64,000 nucleotides of DNA from Protonemura montana (Eukaryota > Arthropoda > Insecta > Plecoptera > Nemouridae): NCBI GenBank assembly GCA_947568835.1, contig OX387605.1, positions 24,555,775 to 24,619,774 on the forward strand. Reading direction: 5' to 3'. Below, in pieces: positions 1 through 14,981 of the stretch (the first letter of the stretch is position 1; each line of letters begins with the position of its first letter). Both the position numbers and the translations under genes were made by a program. A model generated the notes under the pieces. It ran no database searches. It was given only the letters and a program-made list of their open reading frames with translations, and was not told the origin of the DNA.

Positions 1-3000
1 AATAAGAGGGAGGGGGGCGAGTGTTGCCATCACCTATTAACAGCTACGTGGAAGCAAGTTAGTGCGAATAAAACAAAGATCTTGATGTTTGCTGTTTTCC
101 ACAAGGACTACGCGAGAGCAGGAGGGCAAAGTGATGCTTTACGGGTGTATCTTGGGTATACGAACACGTGAAGAAATCATATAATTTTGTTTAAAATGCT
201 TTTGTTCAGTGGTGTGGAAAGGGGCTCGTGTCCCCATAAAGCCGTACGGGCTTAACATTTCAGTGCGATTGGTAAGCTATTCCATGAGCGGATAAATACG
301 AGCCATATCCTACGCAAATATACCTGCCTGCCATGTAACTGTACGCTTTCTGCAGATAATGTCACCACTTTATCGCTTTAATGAGATCTATAGCCAGCTG
401 CAGCGTTTACTTTTTTTCCCCCCCCCCGAATGGTGAGCTAATTTGAGATTCATGGCGGCAAGTATTGCATGTGAAATAATATATTTACATGTTGAACCCT
501 CTAGCTCTGGCGCTCGGGCCGGCGAGTTGGGGGGTGACTTTCTGCATACATACAGGTGCAACGAGTGCGGTTCATCTCTGGCGCGCATGTAATGCAACTT
601 ACTTTGGTTCAATTCTCGAATGGAATCAACTCGTGTATCACGGCATTCGCTCGGAACCCGCGAGCAAACATTACTCATTCACAAAGTGAAATAAAAACTC
701 GTACACATTGACTATGTGGAACTCAATATCGGACGCAATAAAAATGCACTTGAACAGTATTCATTACATTCAACTAGAATTGAATCCACACACACACAGA
801 CCTGACATGTACGTAGAACACATACATTGGGACAGCATATACAGACGTGTCTCTTCTCGGCAAAAACGCATCCCCATTACCGTGTCGCTATCTCCTCGCA
901 CAGCATGACCGTGTTCTGGCGCTGGCCAGCTAAAAGGGCCGTCAATTTCCTGATGCTGAACGACGCGTCCCCCCCTTTTCCCCCCACTCCGGCGATCCCT
1001 GTCTATTTGACCAAACATCCAGCCACTTGGCTCTTTTTGTCCACGGCAATGTTTCCATCGTAAGAACCCTTGATCTGGCGATGCGAGTCCAGCAACATCT
1101 GCGCAGCGAGCGCTCGCTGCAGACCATGGCTGGTTTTCATCAACCACGCGCTTTTGAAATTGCATTCTATCTCTTCTATACGTTTGCACTTTTTCCCCGC
1201 TTTTAATCTAACGGTTTTTTGCCAATCGATTATGTTTCCTCTGTGAACACTCGGGTCTGCGAATGGCGAAATCACATGGCTTGGATGCAATCGGAAAAGA
1301 GTCTTGCACTGCGTTGGATACACGTGTGTGGTCAGACAAAGGATCAATGGGCATTGCAACAACAGCAGATCGATATCGCAGCGGAGTACGACGGTTGTTT
1401 CGTTGTTCTGCTACACTGTTGCTCGCCGTTGCTCGCCACAATCGATTAATTAATTAGCCCCGAGAAGCAGCCAGAGACACACCATTAGTCCTTTAATCTG
1501 ATTACCATCCTCGAAAAAACACGGCATTTTTGACACGACCACCGGCATGAACACCTTCACCTCTTGTTTTCCGTTGTATTAAGAGAAATTTTGGTAGAAA
1601 AAAAAACTAAATCAGCGTAAACGAAGGTGACGTAGTCATGATATGTTGAGCCAGCGATGATAGCAAGTTCGCTGGGCCCGAAGCTTTTACTTGCAAACAT
1701 AAAACTTAACGAGCAATAATTTAATCATGGCTTTCCACACGTACAACATAGTGTGTCAGGTCGGGCGTGGGCAGGGCAGGTATGTACAAAGGCAGGTACA
1801 CCTTTACTAGGCAGGTACCTCTATATACACTACATGCTTTTTTATGACTTTCTCATATTTCTCATCAGACGAGAATTTACACCAGCTTATAAAAGCATGT
1901 CGAGTTGGAATAATAATATACTTGATATGCTTTCGACTTCGTTTAGGGTGAAAGTCGGCCAACGCTAGCACATAATCTCACAGCGTATATGTACACACCA
2001 AAGGTGAACAACGTTCCGAGAAGGTGCAAGAACGTTATTAGAGCAAATATTATATACATTAAAGCTGTACAATAAACTCGACTTAAGCGTAAGTCACGGT
2101 GATCCCTTGGACTCGTCGTCACTGTCCGTGGAAAATTGAAGTTGATGACAAACTAGATTAGAGAGCAAAGGAAATTGCATTTTTCTTTAAATAGTTTCTC
2201 CGCGCCATGCTTGCATGCAACGGCGCTGCGTTGTTTGTGCACTTTCGGAATGAGGGCGAAGAAACAAAAACTGCGTCGCACACGGCGGCAGGAAAGTCGC
2301 CCGGGAAATTGTGGAAATGCACGTCGAGGGCAGAAAATCGCCATGGCTAGGCGCTCGATTGAATCAATTCTAACAACTGCTATTGGCTTTGATTCAATGA
2401 TTTAATAAGCACGTCCAACACGGCGTCGTTTGCTTTATTTTCGTATTGACTTCTGCCCGGTATGGTGGGAGTTATGGGGGTTGGGGGGTCGCCATGGGGT
2501 GGCGACCGACGGACCGACCACCGCTGATTCAATAGATCCTGATGCCATATTTTATACGGCCAACTCTTTGTCCTCGGCGTAACATTACTATCATTCTTTT
2601 ATCGGGACAATGCGAAGAAGACATACAAAGTCTGGCTGCACTAGAGAGCGGTCTGCCCCGCAAAAGAAACATGCCCTTCACGCGCCAACGATACTAGTTT
2701 CCACTGAAATAATAACGTTACTTTGCTGTCATGGGAAATAGAGACGAAAGCTTAGAGAGAGCATTTTTATTCTGTTCAAGTGAAAACTTAAAAAGAGCAA
2801 ACAGCAGTGCAATTCGATATTCGTCTCACGTTAAGCGATGAAAAAGTTTAATTTATAAAGGCCGTTTATTTTCTCAAAAAATAAACATGTCATTTATATT
2901 AGCCGTAGAATTAAAAAGAAACCTCTCCGTTGGAAAGCTTAGAAATGTGTGTTTACTTATTATCTGCTTACATAACTGGGAGAGAGAATCAAACAGAAAG

Positions 3001-4840
3001 TGCGCTCTGTATAATAAGTGTGTGCGTCTAGTCGAGGACTTGATCATGCCTAGGGCGACAATGCCGGACTCACGAGGTCCCCGTTTCACTCGGCAGAGAG
3101 TGCAGCGTGTAAACTTCGTGCATTCGCACAGCACTCGCGAGCGTACCTACACGTCGGATTGCTTGTTGTAATTTTTCAAAAGCGAATTAGCTATGAAACT
3201 TATGCCGGAGGTAAAAATAAAGATTATGAAAACATGATCTAGAATTAGAAAAGCAAAACCGCGATAAATTGCACTTTATTACACGGCGTTCTCTGTTGTT
3301 TATTAGCCCCGACATTAATTTGCCTCTGCTGTGTGGTGTATTTTACTACATACATAGCCACGGAGTACAACAAAGACGGGCTATTTTTAAAACCAGGACA
3401 CACCGAGGTATTGTTATCTGGCTAATTTAACGATTTGCCTTACCGACTTATTCAGAAATTAAATTGCGGGTTAAGAAATTCGACAAAGCCTCTGACGTGA
3501 AATGTTCACCTCGTATACCAAAATTTACGTCTTTTTTGCTTTTTTTAATTACCTCCCAAAGAACTTTCAAAGTGTTCAACGAACGACATTGCATGGAAAT
3601 TGCAAACAAACTTTTATTATGCAGCCTATCTGCATTTTTTTTTTCATGTTGTATACATAAACAATTTGCCACACTAGCATTCAAAAAAGGCGAATGAAAA
3701 ATTAACAATGGTTGCTTAACTATGTGAAATTTCATTCTGCATTATAAACATATATTTGGAGAGCCGACGCCGCGCTATAGAATTTATAGGTACACTGTCA
3801 ACGAATAATTAAACCTTGTCTACATGAAAAGGATATTAGATTTTAAATAGTGTTTTTCCATGTACGGTCGAGCCGAGCATACAGTGGAGTGGAGGTTTGC
3901 CATCGCATTTATATTTGATGAGCAATCACGTTTTGTTTCAACCGACTGCCGTTGTGGATTGAACATCGTAATTACTCCTCGCTGCGTCGCATGTAAGCAT
4001 GTATGTCGTATGTGTGGTAGCTCACGTGTGCACGTAGCACGTAGCCACGTGCTAACCTAGCCTTGGGCCTAACTGCTCAGGGGCTAACGCGCAAACCTGA
4101 CTATCGAGAAATATTTGCTTTAAACAAAAGCGTTTTGGGATGTCAATAAAACAGTAAGAACGCCACGTGACGTTCAGAAAGGTAGCAAGTTTATAGACAT
4201 TTCGAGGTTTGTGCTCGTCTCTTAGCTAGCCACGCAAATTGGCCACGTAAATACACTGAGAAATAACAAAAATTCTTGAAATTCTAAAGCTAAAACGAAT
4301 CCACCTTGCGATTTATCATGTAGTCATTGAAACTAAAACTAAGGCAACATTTAAATGACTTTGATGATTTATAATGTTCGCCATGTGAGTTGTAATGATT
4401 TATCTTCACAGCGACTACAAGACTATGCAAAATATTTCCATAACCAATTCCACAGATACACGGGATTAATTTGTCAAGCTCGAGGGTGTGTTCAATAATT
4501 CGGCGGAATTGAAATAAGGGCGCAGCTCACGAGCGCTCTCTTTCTGCGAGCACTCCCGACCGATCCGACGTACAACCGCTATGTAGCTCGCTGAGCGCCG
4601 AACGCTGACTGGTTAACAAATGGGATTCTTTAATGGAGTACATAATGATTCAATGAGACGCCGCTCGAGATAAAGAAAAGCAAAATAACGGTACGAGTAG
4701 CGTGGAATGGTTCGAGTCGTCGCCACCAGATGAATGAATTGTGCTGCCTGGCGTGGTCGAATGAGAGGGATAGAAGAGAGAGAGACTCGAATGCGTTTTG
4801 TGTACACAACAGTATAATTTACCGCCGACGCCGAGCATTT
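1..4840. other. Non-coding DNA, nothing recognised
   Basis: Only short chance open frames are present. There is a C10 tract at 418-427 and a cluster of three GGCAGGTA words at 1775-1817. No exon with credible splice sites and a known motif was seen. Confidence 0.6.
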
Positions 4841-4870
4841 GTGTGTGTGTGTGAATGTGTGTGTGTTTGT
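4841..4870. repeat. (GT)n microsatellite
   Basis: Two GT runs separated by AAT. Confidence 0.9.
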
Positions 4871-4914
4871 GGCGAGTTTTTATGCCCGTCGTGAGGCCCC
4901 GGCTAATCATGCCA

Positions 4915-4936
4915 GACGTCGGCGTCGGCGTCGGCC
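4915..4936. repeat. (GGCGTC)n hexanucleotide repeat
   Basis: About three and a half units of GACGTC/GGCGTC. The same hexanucleotide (complement GACGCC) recurs at 14953, 41531, 42499, 50134 and 58250. Confidence 0.75.
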
Positions 4937-7223
4937 GAGAGCGTCTCGCGGGCTCGCAACACAATGCGCGATATTTGTTTATGAACGTGAAAGTGCGCGG
5001 TGAACACTGGGACACTAAAAACTCGATAAAACGAGCGCGGTACTTTTTGGGGCAACGAACGGTGGGCAACCGGCGCGATGTAGAAGTTGTGTTCTTTGCG
5101 AATTCTATTGTGTTTGCCACGCGGCGCCTTCGACGTCGTGCGCAGCGAAGCCGACGGCGATGAGAACTTAACGAGAACACGGTTGCATGGGGACGCCGTT
5201 AAACGAGCCACTAGAGAAGACCATGTTGCCCATATAGGTAAATTACCATTTAATAAAATGCCCGGTATGTAGACACGAAGCTTGCTTTTTCTGTTCCCAC
5301 ACAACTTGTGTGCTGTGTTTATTGCCCAAATGAAAAATAAATTTGTTTGCGTACTTTAGAGTTTAGTAATTAAGAACGAATGTTAGTTAGGAAATGTTGA
5401 ATGTGTTTGGTAATTTTAACTCATGTTTCATTTTAAACTGCATAGCTGAGCATCTGGTAGCTGCATAGCTAATTATGCCGGGCGAGCTGCGACGCTTACA
5501 GTCAGGTAGGCCACGGGGAAGGGAGGCGTTTGTCCACACTGGTCGACGGCGAGGAGGCTGTGCAGGCCGTCGAGCCCGGTCCAGGGCCCCAAAATGCAGA
5601 GTCGAATAAAGAAGCTCTAATGCAGACTCACCGATATGTTTTCATCGGCCAAACAGCACAACGTGCCAGCACATTCATTTTCATTTTGCAACACTAAAAT
5701 CCTTCACATAAAAAAAAAGCGAAACAAAAATAAAAGGCGGAGAAAAGTAAATAATATATTTAATCCGTTACTGCCGAAAAATGAAAAGTCAGCCATATGC
5801 ACGGACAAAGTAGTTTTTATGACCGGTCGTAAGTAGAATTTTAGGTGGCTCTTGATAACACATGTTATTAAGATAATACCGTCCACGAGCGGGTGTCCGC
5901 AGCCCGGAACTGGGTTACTTAGTCGCTCTGCAGCACCATGAGGACATAATCCGGTCTAAGCCTGACAAGTGGCCTGCATTTTTCTTTTCCAGCGACACAT
6001 AAAATCCGAACATGCATGTTGGTTTGTCTCTTTTAATTCAATGCCTCGACTGGAGGACGGGCACCGCATGAAATGTGTACAATATGCACTACCAACTGGC
6101 TAAACCCCTCAGCCACGTCGACTCGTTACGGATACGTGCACCAGGGCCGCCACCAGCTCTAATTTTGCCAAGCTTTTTTTCCATATTTTCACCGACTTCA
6201 TATTTAGAGCTCCCATCTGTAATTTTGATCCGACACATTTTAGCGCCGTAAACTAGTATTAAAACCATTTAAAAACAGCGACGAGCGAGCTGTTTTTTGC
6301 AAGGGGGTGTGGTGAGGCTTGGGTGGGTGTTGGGTGGGGTAGCAGAGCGAAGGGGTTGGGGGGGAGAGAACCAGTGGCGAGTTGATAAATTGCACAGAAA
6401 AATGTGAAGCACGTTTTCGGTAGTGCATAGCACTGCCTTGACAAAGTCGTATCTGGCGGCCGTTGGACGAAGCACGGAGTTACGTTGTCGAAGACCTTGA
6501 GGATGGCAGGGTAGAACGAGGTACAAGGATTGGCTCGTGACTCTGTCAAAGTGAATGTAAAGGAACAGCTGCAGTGTTTTAAAACATATCTTTAAAATAA
6601 CGGACAGTCGAGTTTAGAATGTCAAGTGAGGTATTTACGGGTAAAGTCAAATACAATTCTAGGTAATTTGTTAAAAAAATTTGAAGAAAAAATAAAATCA
6701 CCTTATCAGCGAAAGTGAGTGCTCAGTTGAGAGTTAAAACAAATTCACCGAGCGCCACCTATTTTATCGGACTAAGAATAGGGTTTTCATTGGTACCATA
6801 ATGAATGAACTGACCGTTTACAAAACAAATAACAACTTCTGATTGGTTGTTGCCAGGGAAATAGCGAATTAACGGAATGTTAGATTCTTCACGAACCACT
6901 GAAAAACTGGCTCCATTGTAACTTGAGCTGAAATCGCCCCCACAAACCTTCCTTTCCGTTTTGCACGTAGAAAGTGTCATCGGACATGCCTACATTTTAA
7001 TCCGGTCACAAAGGCATTATATGTCGGCACAATTTCCCTGACGTGGCACAAAGGGGGTTAGCAGTGTTTAGAAAGGCAGCAGACCTCGTTTAAACGTCAC
7101 TAGCGTAAAGTTATCAAGCCACGCACGTTTCGGTCCCGGTCAGAGGACAGCGCGCATAAATACTTGATGCCATTATAGTCTATGTGTGCCGACGTCGTAA
7201 GGCCCCCGGCGGGTCGCAGAATT

Positions 7224-7244
7224 GGGGGGGGGGGGGGGGGGGGG
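7224..7244 (+). repeat. G21 homopolymer
   Basis: Twenty-one consecutive G, enough on its own for a G-quadruplex. The open frames across it (poly-Gly or poly-Pro) are artefacts. Confidence 0.9.
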
Positions 7245-10200
7245 CGCCGGTAACCGCGACGCCGTCGTGCCCTTTGTTTGGGGCTCTAAGAGAGATCGGC
7301 CGCGTGCGGTCGCCACGCACACATACGCACGGGAAGACCGCGGCGCGCCGTCGACAAAATGCCTAATGAATGTGCGTGCCGCGTCCAGAGAGTGAAAGAG
7401 CACGCTGCAGAATTAAATAATTCCCATTTTCCGCGATATGCCTCCGGGAATTGTAGATATAGTCGCGCGTGAGGGGTTTAATGGAAGGGGAATCCGTTCT
7501 AGGTACTTTGACAATGTACGAACTGCGTATAGTTCATGTTAAAAATGACCCAGCTTTACAGAAATCAATCCGTTCCGTGGATTTTTCATTAAAAGATTTG
7601 TGTCAATTCTTTAATGTTGTTGTAATTACTCAAAATAAATGCATCTCAGACTGCCATTGCAAATAAGTTTGCAGATTTTGTATGAATTCAAAGATGTCTT
7701 TGAAAAACGGCATGTTTCAGATGCAATATGTAAAATCAAACGGTAAATTTCTCGCCAAGAATGAGCCCTGCAAGCAATACGTTGCCAAGACAAGCCGCAG
7801 TCAAACGCCTCCACCACTAGAGTCGACCCTCCCCTGCGTCCGAGCATCTTGCCGCGTGTCAGTGTGCGAACGCCTCGCACGTGGCGCTATCTAGTTCGGC
7901 CCGGGGTCGCCCAGCTGCGTCCACGGCGCCGGCGACGTGAAACATTGATGTGGCCACGTAGCGATGCACCTGCCCAGTCGCATCGGGATGCAGCCCAGCC
8001 AACTCACATAAACTAGATCCAAGCCAAGACCGAATCATCGCAGACCCCACTCTACGATGCCGGGTCGACACCATCATTTTAATATATTCCTAGATGGGTT
8101 CGAGGCCACTGGATTGATTGGATCCGGGATTTTTCTTCGCTTCTTGATTGTTTCGAACTTTTTTGAGTGGAACATGTATGCTGGCTCTCGCTGTTTATTG
8201 GAGGCGTTGTCTGCATCGGAGATCAACGTTGATGGAAGTGCCAATTGCAACCGGCTCTAGTTTCTTTCCGTAATGACCATTCATTTCTGCCGACAAGCCT
8301 ACATCTTCAAAGTTCTTGGATGTGAGCATTGTGTTATAATGACCAAGGCTGTAAGTTATGGTTAAGCGTTAGATGAAGGTGCGTTGGCATATTTATCATT
8401 GGTCATGACAGTAACCTGTCCAATTTCCAGCTTACAGTGGAGGAGCCAGTTACACAGCTTTTATCCCAACATGCCATATACTTAAGCTTGAGTTCACACT
8501 AGAGCTCTCCACGTTTGAAAACTCTGTTTTATTAAATAATAATATATTCAATTAGCATTCGTTGCTGCGCGGCGCCAACTCTGTCTCACAGTTCCGAGTT
8601 AATTACAATTTTCCGCACGCGGGCTTACGATTGTAATGAATATTATTTCTCTGTGCGAGATTTTGACGTGGCGGTGGCCGGGCGGGGGCACCGGCGTCAT
8701 GGGGGGGAAGGGGGAGGGGGGCGTTGGACCAAGGAGCGACGGCAGATAATAATCCCTGGTGATGCCCGGCACCGGCGCCGGCCCTAAGCCTAGGAGTGAA
8801 ATAACCAAATTAATTCAGCCCGCTCGGCCTTTGCGTCGGCAGCAACGACCATCCACCCTTCGGCCAAAGGAACATCATCTCGCGCCGCTCAAAGCATCAG
8901 TCGAGGGAATAAAAAAAAAAAAAAATCTGCAAGCGAACAAAACATAGAAATAATCGAAAAACATAAAGCTGGAGGAACGGCATGGCGCAATAGGCTTGTT
9001 CATGTAGCTCACGAGACTCGGAAATTAATTCCACTTTTCTGCTGTAGTAACATGTGAATGTAATTTCAGAACGCAGCACAATAATTTTCCCCTCGCGATT
9101 TTCGGTTAAAACTTAGTTTAAACTTGGAGGTCGGCGAGCGCCGCCGCCTTCGCTGCCGGTACTCTCGGTAGGTTACAGTCGTAACTTAACTCTAGACTAA
9201 AGCATTGAAGCGGGCGATGTTTCGGAGCGCTCGGTGCTTGAAGACGCCTCGTTGAGCGATCTAAGACAAGCTGCTTTCCTAGCCCAGAGCTAAGAGTAAT
9301 TCACTGCCATATTTTTAACGGTGCAACTACATAGCCGATGAAGCAAACGTTGTGAACTGCGGGCCTGGCAGCCTCGTGAAGTCAGTCAAAACTCTGACGG
9401 GACGATGAGGTACCTGCTCTCCTCGCCTTCGTAAGAAACTTTGCCTCGGGCGAAAAGTTACAGTGAACGATGAGAAAACGTCTAATTATGTGATTACTTT
9501 ATTGCTTGGAAAATAACTGCTCAATCCTAAGGCGATGCATGGAAAGTTTGGGATGTTGTTGCTTTATTAGCAAGGTATGAAACGAATTGGCTAAAGTAGG
9601 TAGATCCAGCAAACATTATTGCATTGTTAGAATATATCCATTACGTACTGCAAAGTTAACATAAAGGTAAACCCATTTTTTACAGCAATTATTCGCAGAG
9701 TAAATAATATTGGTCATAGATGTAACATATATTAACACTGCTTTAATTTCGAATTAGTAATTAGTTGTGTAAAGTATGCATGCGAGTTAGAACAGAATCG
9801 CGAGTTTCGACCCTCGTCGGATTCTCGTTGACAAGTCGCTGTCATAGCCGACATGCATGCACCTCCACGAGCAGATATCAATCCACAATTCTCTTTTTAA
9901 TTACTTTCCAGCAATTAAAAAAAAAACATGCCCTTAATACCGGCAAAATTCACAATCATAACTCCGCTAAGAAGATCCCGATATAATTGCTTGGCAAAAC
10001 TTTCCACATGGCAAGAGTAACGAGTGCTCCCAATGTGCACCGCGGGTATAAGGCACCGACCAGAGCACGGACACCGTCGTCTCATTGTCTTAACAAGACA
10101 CTGCCGCCGCGACGCCGGCGGTTGGCACCGACGCCGGGCGTCGTCACATGCCGTGACCCGGTCGTCTTTTCATGCCCCCTTCCCCGGGCTTTCTCTGTCT

Positions 10201-11903
10201 TAATTATTGCCATCAGGCAACGCACATAATGTGCGTAAGCCAATCCGCGATATGCGAGTGCGGATGCACGATTCGACGATCTCGGGGTAATTATTTGCCC
10301 GGGTACACGAAGTGAATTAGAACCAGCAATTAAGCACGCATCTCCACAAAGAGCAATAATTTTCCCATTTCAAGGAAATTTGCTTTAAATCACCCGACAG
10401 TAAATGGTTTTTAAAGCAAGGTTTTAAAATAATATACTAGCTTGTTAAGTCTTTTGTCTAGGCCAGAAGGAACGGTCTATTGAAAAATCCAACTTCATCT
10501 CGGATAAAAACACTGTTAAATATTTTTTAATTATGTTGTTACAGACGGTTCGTGGTCTTGCCTTAATTGAATGTTTACCTTCTGTCCACTTCTTCCGGTA
10601 ATGACTCTGAACGATAATTTAGCCAACGATTAGTTACCTGAAAGTAAAGTAGTTTATGCTGAATGTAGCAAGTAGTTACCAGCAAAGAGAAAACAACTAC
10701 ACCTTTCAAACGCCATATTACAGAAAACTGTGGCCATCGCAGCTAATAAAATTAAAATATATAACGGAAATTAAATAATTATGCTCAAGTTGATGCCGTT
10801 TTGACGTGACACCATTAGTATTAATTTGCATATTAATCGAGAATTACCCTCTCGCTCGTCGTTTGTGATACTCTCTGCCACTCGGTGGGTACGCCACAAG
10901 ATCCTGACGTGAACCACAACGCCCCCGTCTCCCTCCCACTCCCCATCACACCACTCCGTTGAAGAAAAGTACCATCGGCCTGTTCGATGGCGGACCAGCC
11001 CGACAGAAATCATACCCACCGATAGTCACGTGATACGCGCAGAAACGCGATCGCAGTATCACAACCATGCAAAGAAACTTTTCAAGGAGCGAGCAACCGA
11101 TCCGTCTTGCATTAATAACGAAAAGACACCCCCGTAAAGGGCACAGTGCAGCACTTTGCATGCCATTCTAAAAAAAATGCAACAAACTTTGCGATTCTAA
11201 TACATCATTAACACTCTTTTAATGCCCCCGTTTTGAATAATGCAAAAACAAAAATCTGAAAGCTAATGTAATCCGGTATAGCTCGGTATATACGGTGTAA
11301 GCGGCGTGGATAAATAAAGGCGCCCAGACAGGCTAAAATATAGAGCACATGTATAGGGGAGAGACAGTCGGATAGGGGTAGGTATTAGAGGTGGCTCGCG
11401 TGCACGCCATGGCACGTGGCACGGAGAGGAAGTATCAGGAATATAAGGAAATATATCTCACGGTCTTATCACCTTGACTGCTGTCACTTTACTTCCAGCT
11501 ATCATCTATATAGCACAATACGTCCCGGCTTCGAGCCTCGGCTCATTGCTCTGAAGATGATCCATCCCGTCGCGGTGTCCTGACCCACTAGCCTGCTCGA
11601 GGACCAGTCACTGCGACCCCTGGATATCCAGACTTTTATAGAACCTTGACACTGCACAATTAGTTTATCATTCTCATATTCATTCAAGGATCACTTATAG
11701 ATTCCTTTATGGGGCTACTCACCAAAGATAAAATCAATTTTTAAAATACAGAAAAGAGCAATAAGACACAACTCTTGCATCCCTGGAATGTTTGAAAAGA
11801 ACAGCTGTAGGCCTTATTTTATGAAATTATTATGATTATCAGAAAACAAGTAACTGAAACAGGTTCTCCAGTAATCTCTCTCTTGAACCATATTCTCGTG
11901 CGC

Positions 11904-11946
11904 AAGAGAGAGGGGGAGAGAGGGAGGAAGAGGGAGAGGGGGAAAG
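11904..11946 (+). repeat. Polypurine (GA-rich) tract
   Basis: About 43 uninterrupted purines on the plus strand. Such tracts can form triplex DNA. Confidence 0.8.
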
Positions 11947-12996
11947 TCCACCCTATGTGATAATGACGATCAAGCGTGCGCCACCAATTAGGAAAATCTC
12001 TCGTGACAGGATTGCGATATTTTTTTTTATGTAGAGCACCAGAGCTCTTTGTATTTTCTACACACAGGAAAAAAAAGTACGAATTTGTAATTATCTCGTT
12101 GTAATTCGAGTCAATTACAATGGAGAATTAACGAAATTGGCCAATCAGCCCGAGATTTATATCAACGATATACGTTTCAATAACTTTGAGAATTTCCCGC
12201 AATAAAGAGCAAACAATGAGGCCACTCTAGACTAATAAACAACACAATCAGAAGCGCAGGAAAAGTTTCACCGTTTTTATCTATAATTCAGCGTGTTTCC
12301 CGTCGCCGCCGTCGCCGCGCTGCAAGGGCGTCGCTGATAACGCTGCTGCGACGCCGGGGCGACTTTAGCGGCGGTGTTTCGACGCCGATATTGCTCGCCT
12401 GAGACCGACGCCGGACGCTTCAAGACGCTGCATCGGCCGTCGCAGATTCCAGGTATCCGACCGCCAAGTACACCCAGAGGGCGCCGTTGTCAACTTCTTC
12501 GGCAAACTTTTCACGCCTGGCAAACTTTTGTGTACCCGACTTTCGTAATTTAATAATTGGACGAACAAAATATTACGCAAACATGTCTCCGAGGTCGGCG
12601 CGAAGTTGGCGCTGAGCTGCTAAGACTTATTTTTAATAATTAAAACGACGCATTCAAAGAATATGCCCGAGGGTGGACACCGGCACTGAGATGAGCATAT
12701 TTTACTGGAAGACAGCATTGCTCCATTGAAGCGGATCACGTTCAATCATATACCACTTTGGCTCATGAGGTCGCTTTTGACCGAAGACAGCGACAAAACT
12801 CAAACATCGAAGAGAACACGATCAGAGACTCTCCGCTTGCGATAAAACTCTTTTAATATGCAAACTTCGACCTTTGCCAGTGGTAATCTTTTATTTCGGC
12901 CATCCGAGGACCGACAGCGCGCCTAGCGGACAGCCACGTCACCATGCCCAACCACTTCTCCCTGCGCTTGATTCGTCCCAATTCACCCGCTCTGAT

Positions 12997-13021
12997 CCCC
13001 CCCCCCCCCCTCCCTCCCCCC
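12997..13021 (-). repeat. C-rich tract with C14 core
   Basis: C14 followed by TCCCT and more C. It is G-rich on the minus strand. Confidence 0.85.
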
Positions 13022-13211
13022 TTAGTATACCTCTCTCACTCGACTCCAGAAATGAAAGATCAACACGGGCTGTGAGAACTACGTCACGTGACATAACCGT
13101 AATTAATTAATAAATGCCTGAAACAACAGCGGCAGTGAATTGCGGGCCGACGCCAGCGCCGAGCGCGGCCAGCGGAGTGAAAACAAACCTCGTAATTACT
13201 TACTACACCGC

Positions 13212-13243
13212 CGCGCGCGCGCGCGCGCGCGCGCGCGTGTGTG
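13212..13243. repeat. (CG)n then (TG)n alternating tract
   Basis: About 13 CG units followed by TGTGTG. Alternating purine-pyrimidine DNA of this kind can adopt the Z form. Confidence 0.9.
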
Positions 13244-13488
13244 CGCCCTCCTCTCCGGAATAAGATCGAATTTATCGTGTGTGAACGCGAATCGGCGATA
13301 AGAATGGCGATATTCGCACGCTCTTGTCGCAGCCTTTTGCTCTCGCATGAGCGCGTGTACATAGACGAAAGTCATTCTCAATGGATGTTAAAGCAACAGA
13401 CGCGAGCTGATGCTATTCGCACGCGATCAAAGGACGCAAGTGATGTTAGTTCATGCGAGAAGCTGGGTGTTTGATTATCATACATCAC

Positions 13489-13516
13489 GTCGCCGTCGTC
13501 GTCGTCGCCGTCGTCT
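13489..13516. repeat. (GTC)n-rich trinucleotide tract
   Basis: GTCGCC and GTCGTC units. Similar tracts occur at 13845-13860 and 51560-51598. Confidence 0.75.
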
Positions 13517-14952
13517 TCACTGCAGCGGATCGTCGCTAGATGTTTTCTCCTGGAATTATCGTCAAAGACGTTCCCGTCCCGGGACAATGTCATCAACATT
13601 AACTTCCCTAATGACCTCGAGCATTTCTCAAACAATCTGTGTCCATATACACACACATACACTTACACACTCTCCCAAGACGTGTACGTGACGACGCTGT
13701 CGAGACGTCGCTCTGTGCAAGACGCCGACGCTCCTTGCCGAGCCCCATGTGTGCCCCGGGGCGCGGGCAAACATTTATTTAGCATCTAATTTCCAGTTAC
13801 TGTCGCCGCTCCTGAGATACGACCGACGACAACAGTTCGAGGCGGCGTCGTCGTCGTCGTGGAAATGTTGACCGTAAAGTTAACATTCCGGCAGGCTCTG
13901 CAATTAAGCCAGGAATCTGCACGAAGACAGCGACAAGATGGAGAAATTGGGACCAGTGCGTCGAGGGTGTTCTTAGAAAAATAGTTGGTTTACAGTTCTA
14001 AGCAAGAACCACACGAAGAAGCCTGCATTTGCTAGGTGGCTTTAAGCTTAGTTGAGTTTCGAAGGTGTTTGACTTAACTATTAGGTGCTCATGTAGTGGT
14101 CTTTCAATAGCCCAACTATACTTGGTGATAGTGGTATGTGTTGGGAAGAAACTATAAGAAGACGTCTTGTACTTACGGCAACAATATGACATTAGACTGA
14201 AAGCTGCGTCGTGTTTCGCGATTTAGAAAATTTGCGAGTTCGTGAAATGCGTCGCGAATCATGTCATGGCGGCGGCTATCTCTGCTCTTCACAGTTAGCG
14301 AGGCGAGTCGAGAGAAACAAAAAGGCAAACGATGGCGCAAAGCAACCGCAAGAAACGACTCGTGCACCAAAAGCCATGAATAACTTTACTCTCTAGGCAA
14401 GAAAAAAACCACGAAACTTCTCAACTCGGCGTCGAGCGTTTCTTTCCTAGCGGTCTTGCGAAACTCGGGAATCTCTGCAGGAGCTAATTGTTGAAATACG
14501 TCTTGGGGAAAGCAGAGCGTTGTTGCGGGAGCCTGTGATTGCTAACTACAAGAGCAGGTGAAGGCAGGGCAGTGGTAACCGTGCAGAGACTTCTCTGAGT
14601 TGTTACGCCATGTTTTCTACTGGTCATATTATGAGGAGACTCACAAGTTTGTGATTGCCTGCCCGAGGTACCTACTGCCGTGGTCTTGGACGATGCTTTG
14701 TAAATACAGATTCACTAATCAGGTTTAAGGTCGTGTGGGTCACTTTTATTTGCTCGCTGTTACGTCCTGCAAGTTATTAAAAAATCTGCCAACGCTACCA
14801 ATAGAAGCCATCGCCATGTACGGCATCCACCCTCTCTCCATGACTCTGCTCTCTCACCGACAGAGTGCGCTACTAGCGCTATCGGATACTCAATCCCGTA
14901 CCCAGGGCTCTGTAGACCAGGTCCCGGGCATTAGCATTAACTATTAACGGCC

Positions 14953-14981
14953 GGCGTCGACGTCGGCGTCGGCTCTGGCGT
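14953..14981. repeat. (GGCGTC)n hexanucleotide repeat, imperfect
   Basis: Interrupted GGCGTC/GACGTC units, of the same family as the tract at 4915. Confidence 0.65.

Larger units (their letters stand above)
4871..13211. other. Non-coding DNA, simple repeats only
   Basis: Contains the hexanucleotide tract at 4915, G21 at 7224, an A13 run near 8910, the polypurine tract at 11904 and the C14 tract at 12997. The longest frame (4650-5180 minus, 176 codons, overlapping the start of this block) is Arg/Ser/His-rich low complexity and has no recognisable domain. Confidence 0.55.

Noticed and set aside
400-470. ILAAMN on the minus strand, resembling the RRM1 helix of TIA-1
   Set aside because: Position is downstream of the linker exon in the gene's direction, and the surrounding residues do not fit.
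4650-5180. 176-codon minus-strand frame
   Set aside because: Arg/Ser/His-rich low complexity over CG-rich and GT-repeat DNA.
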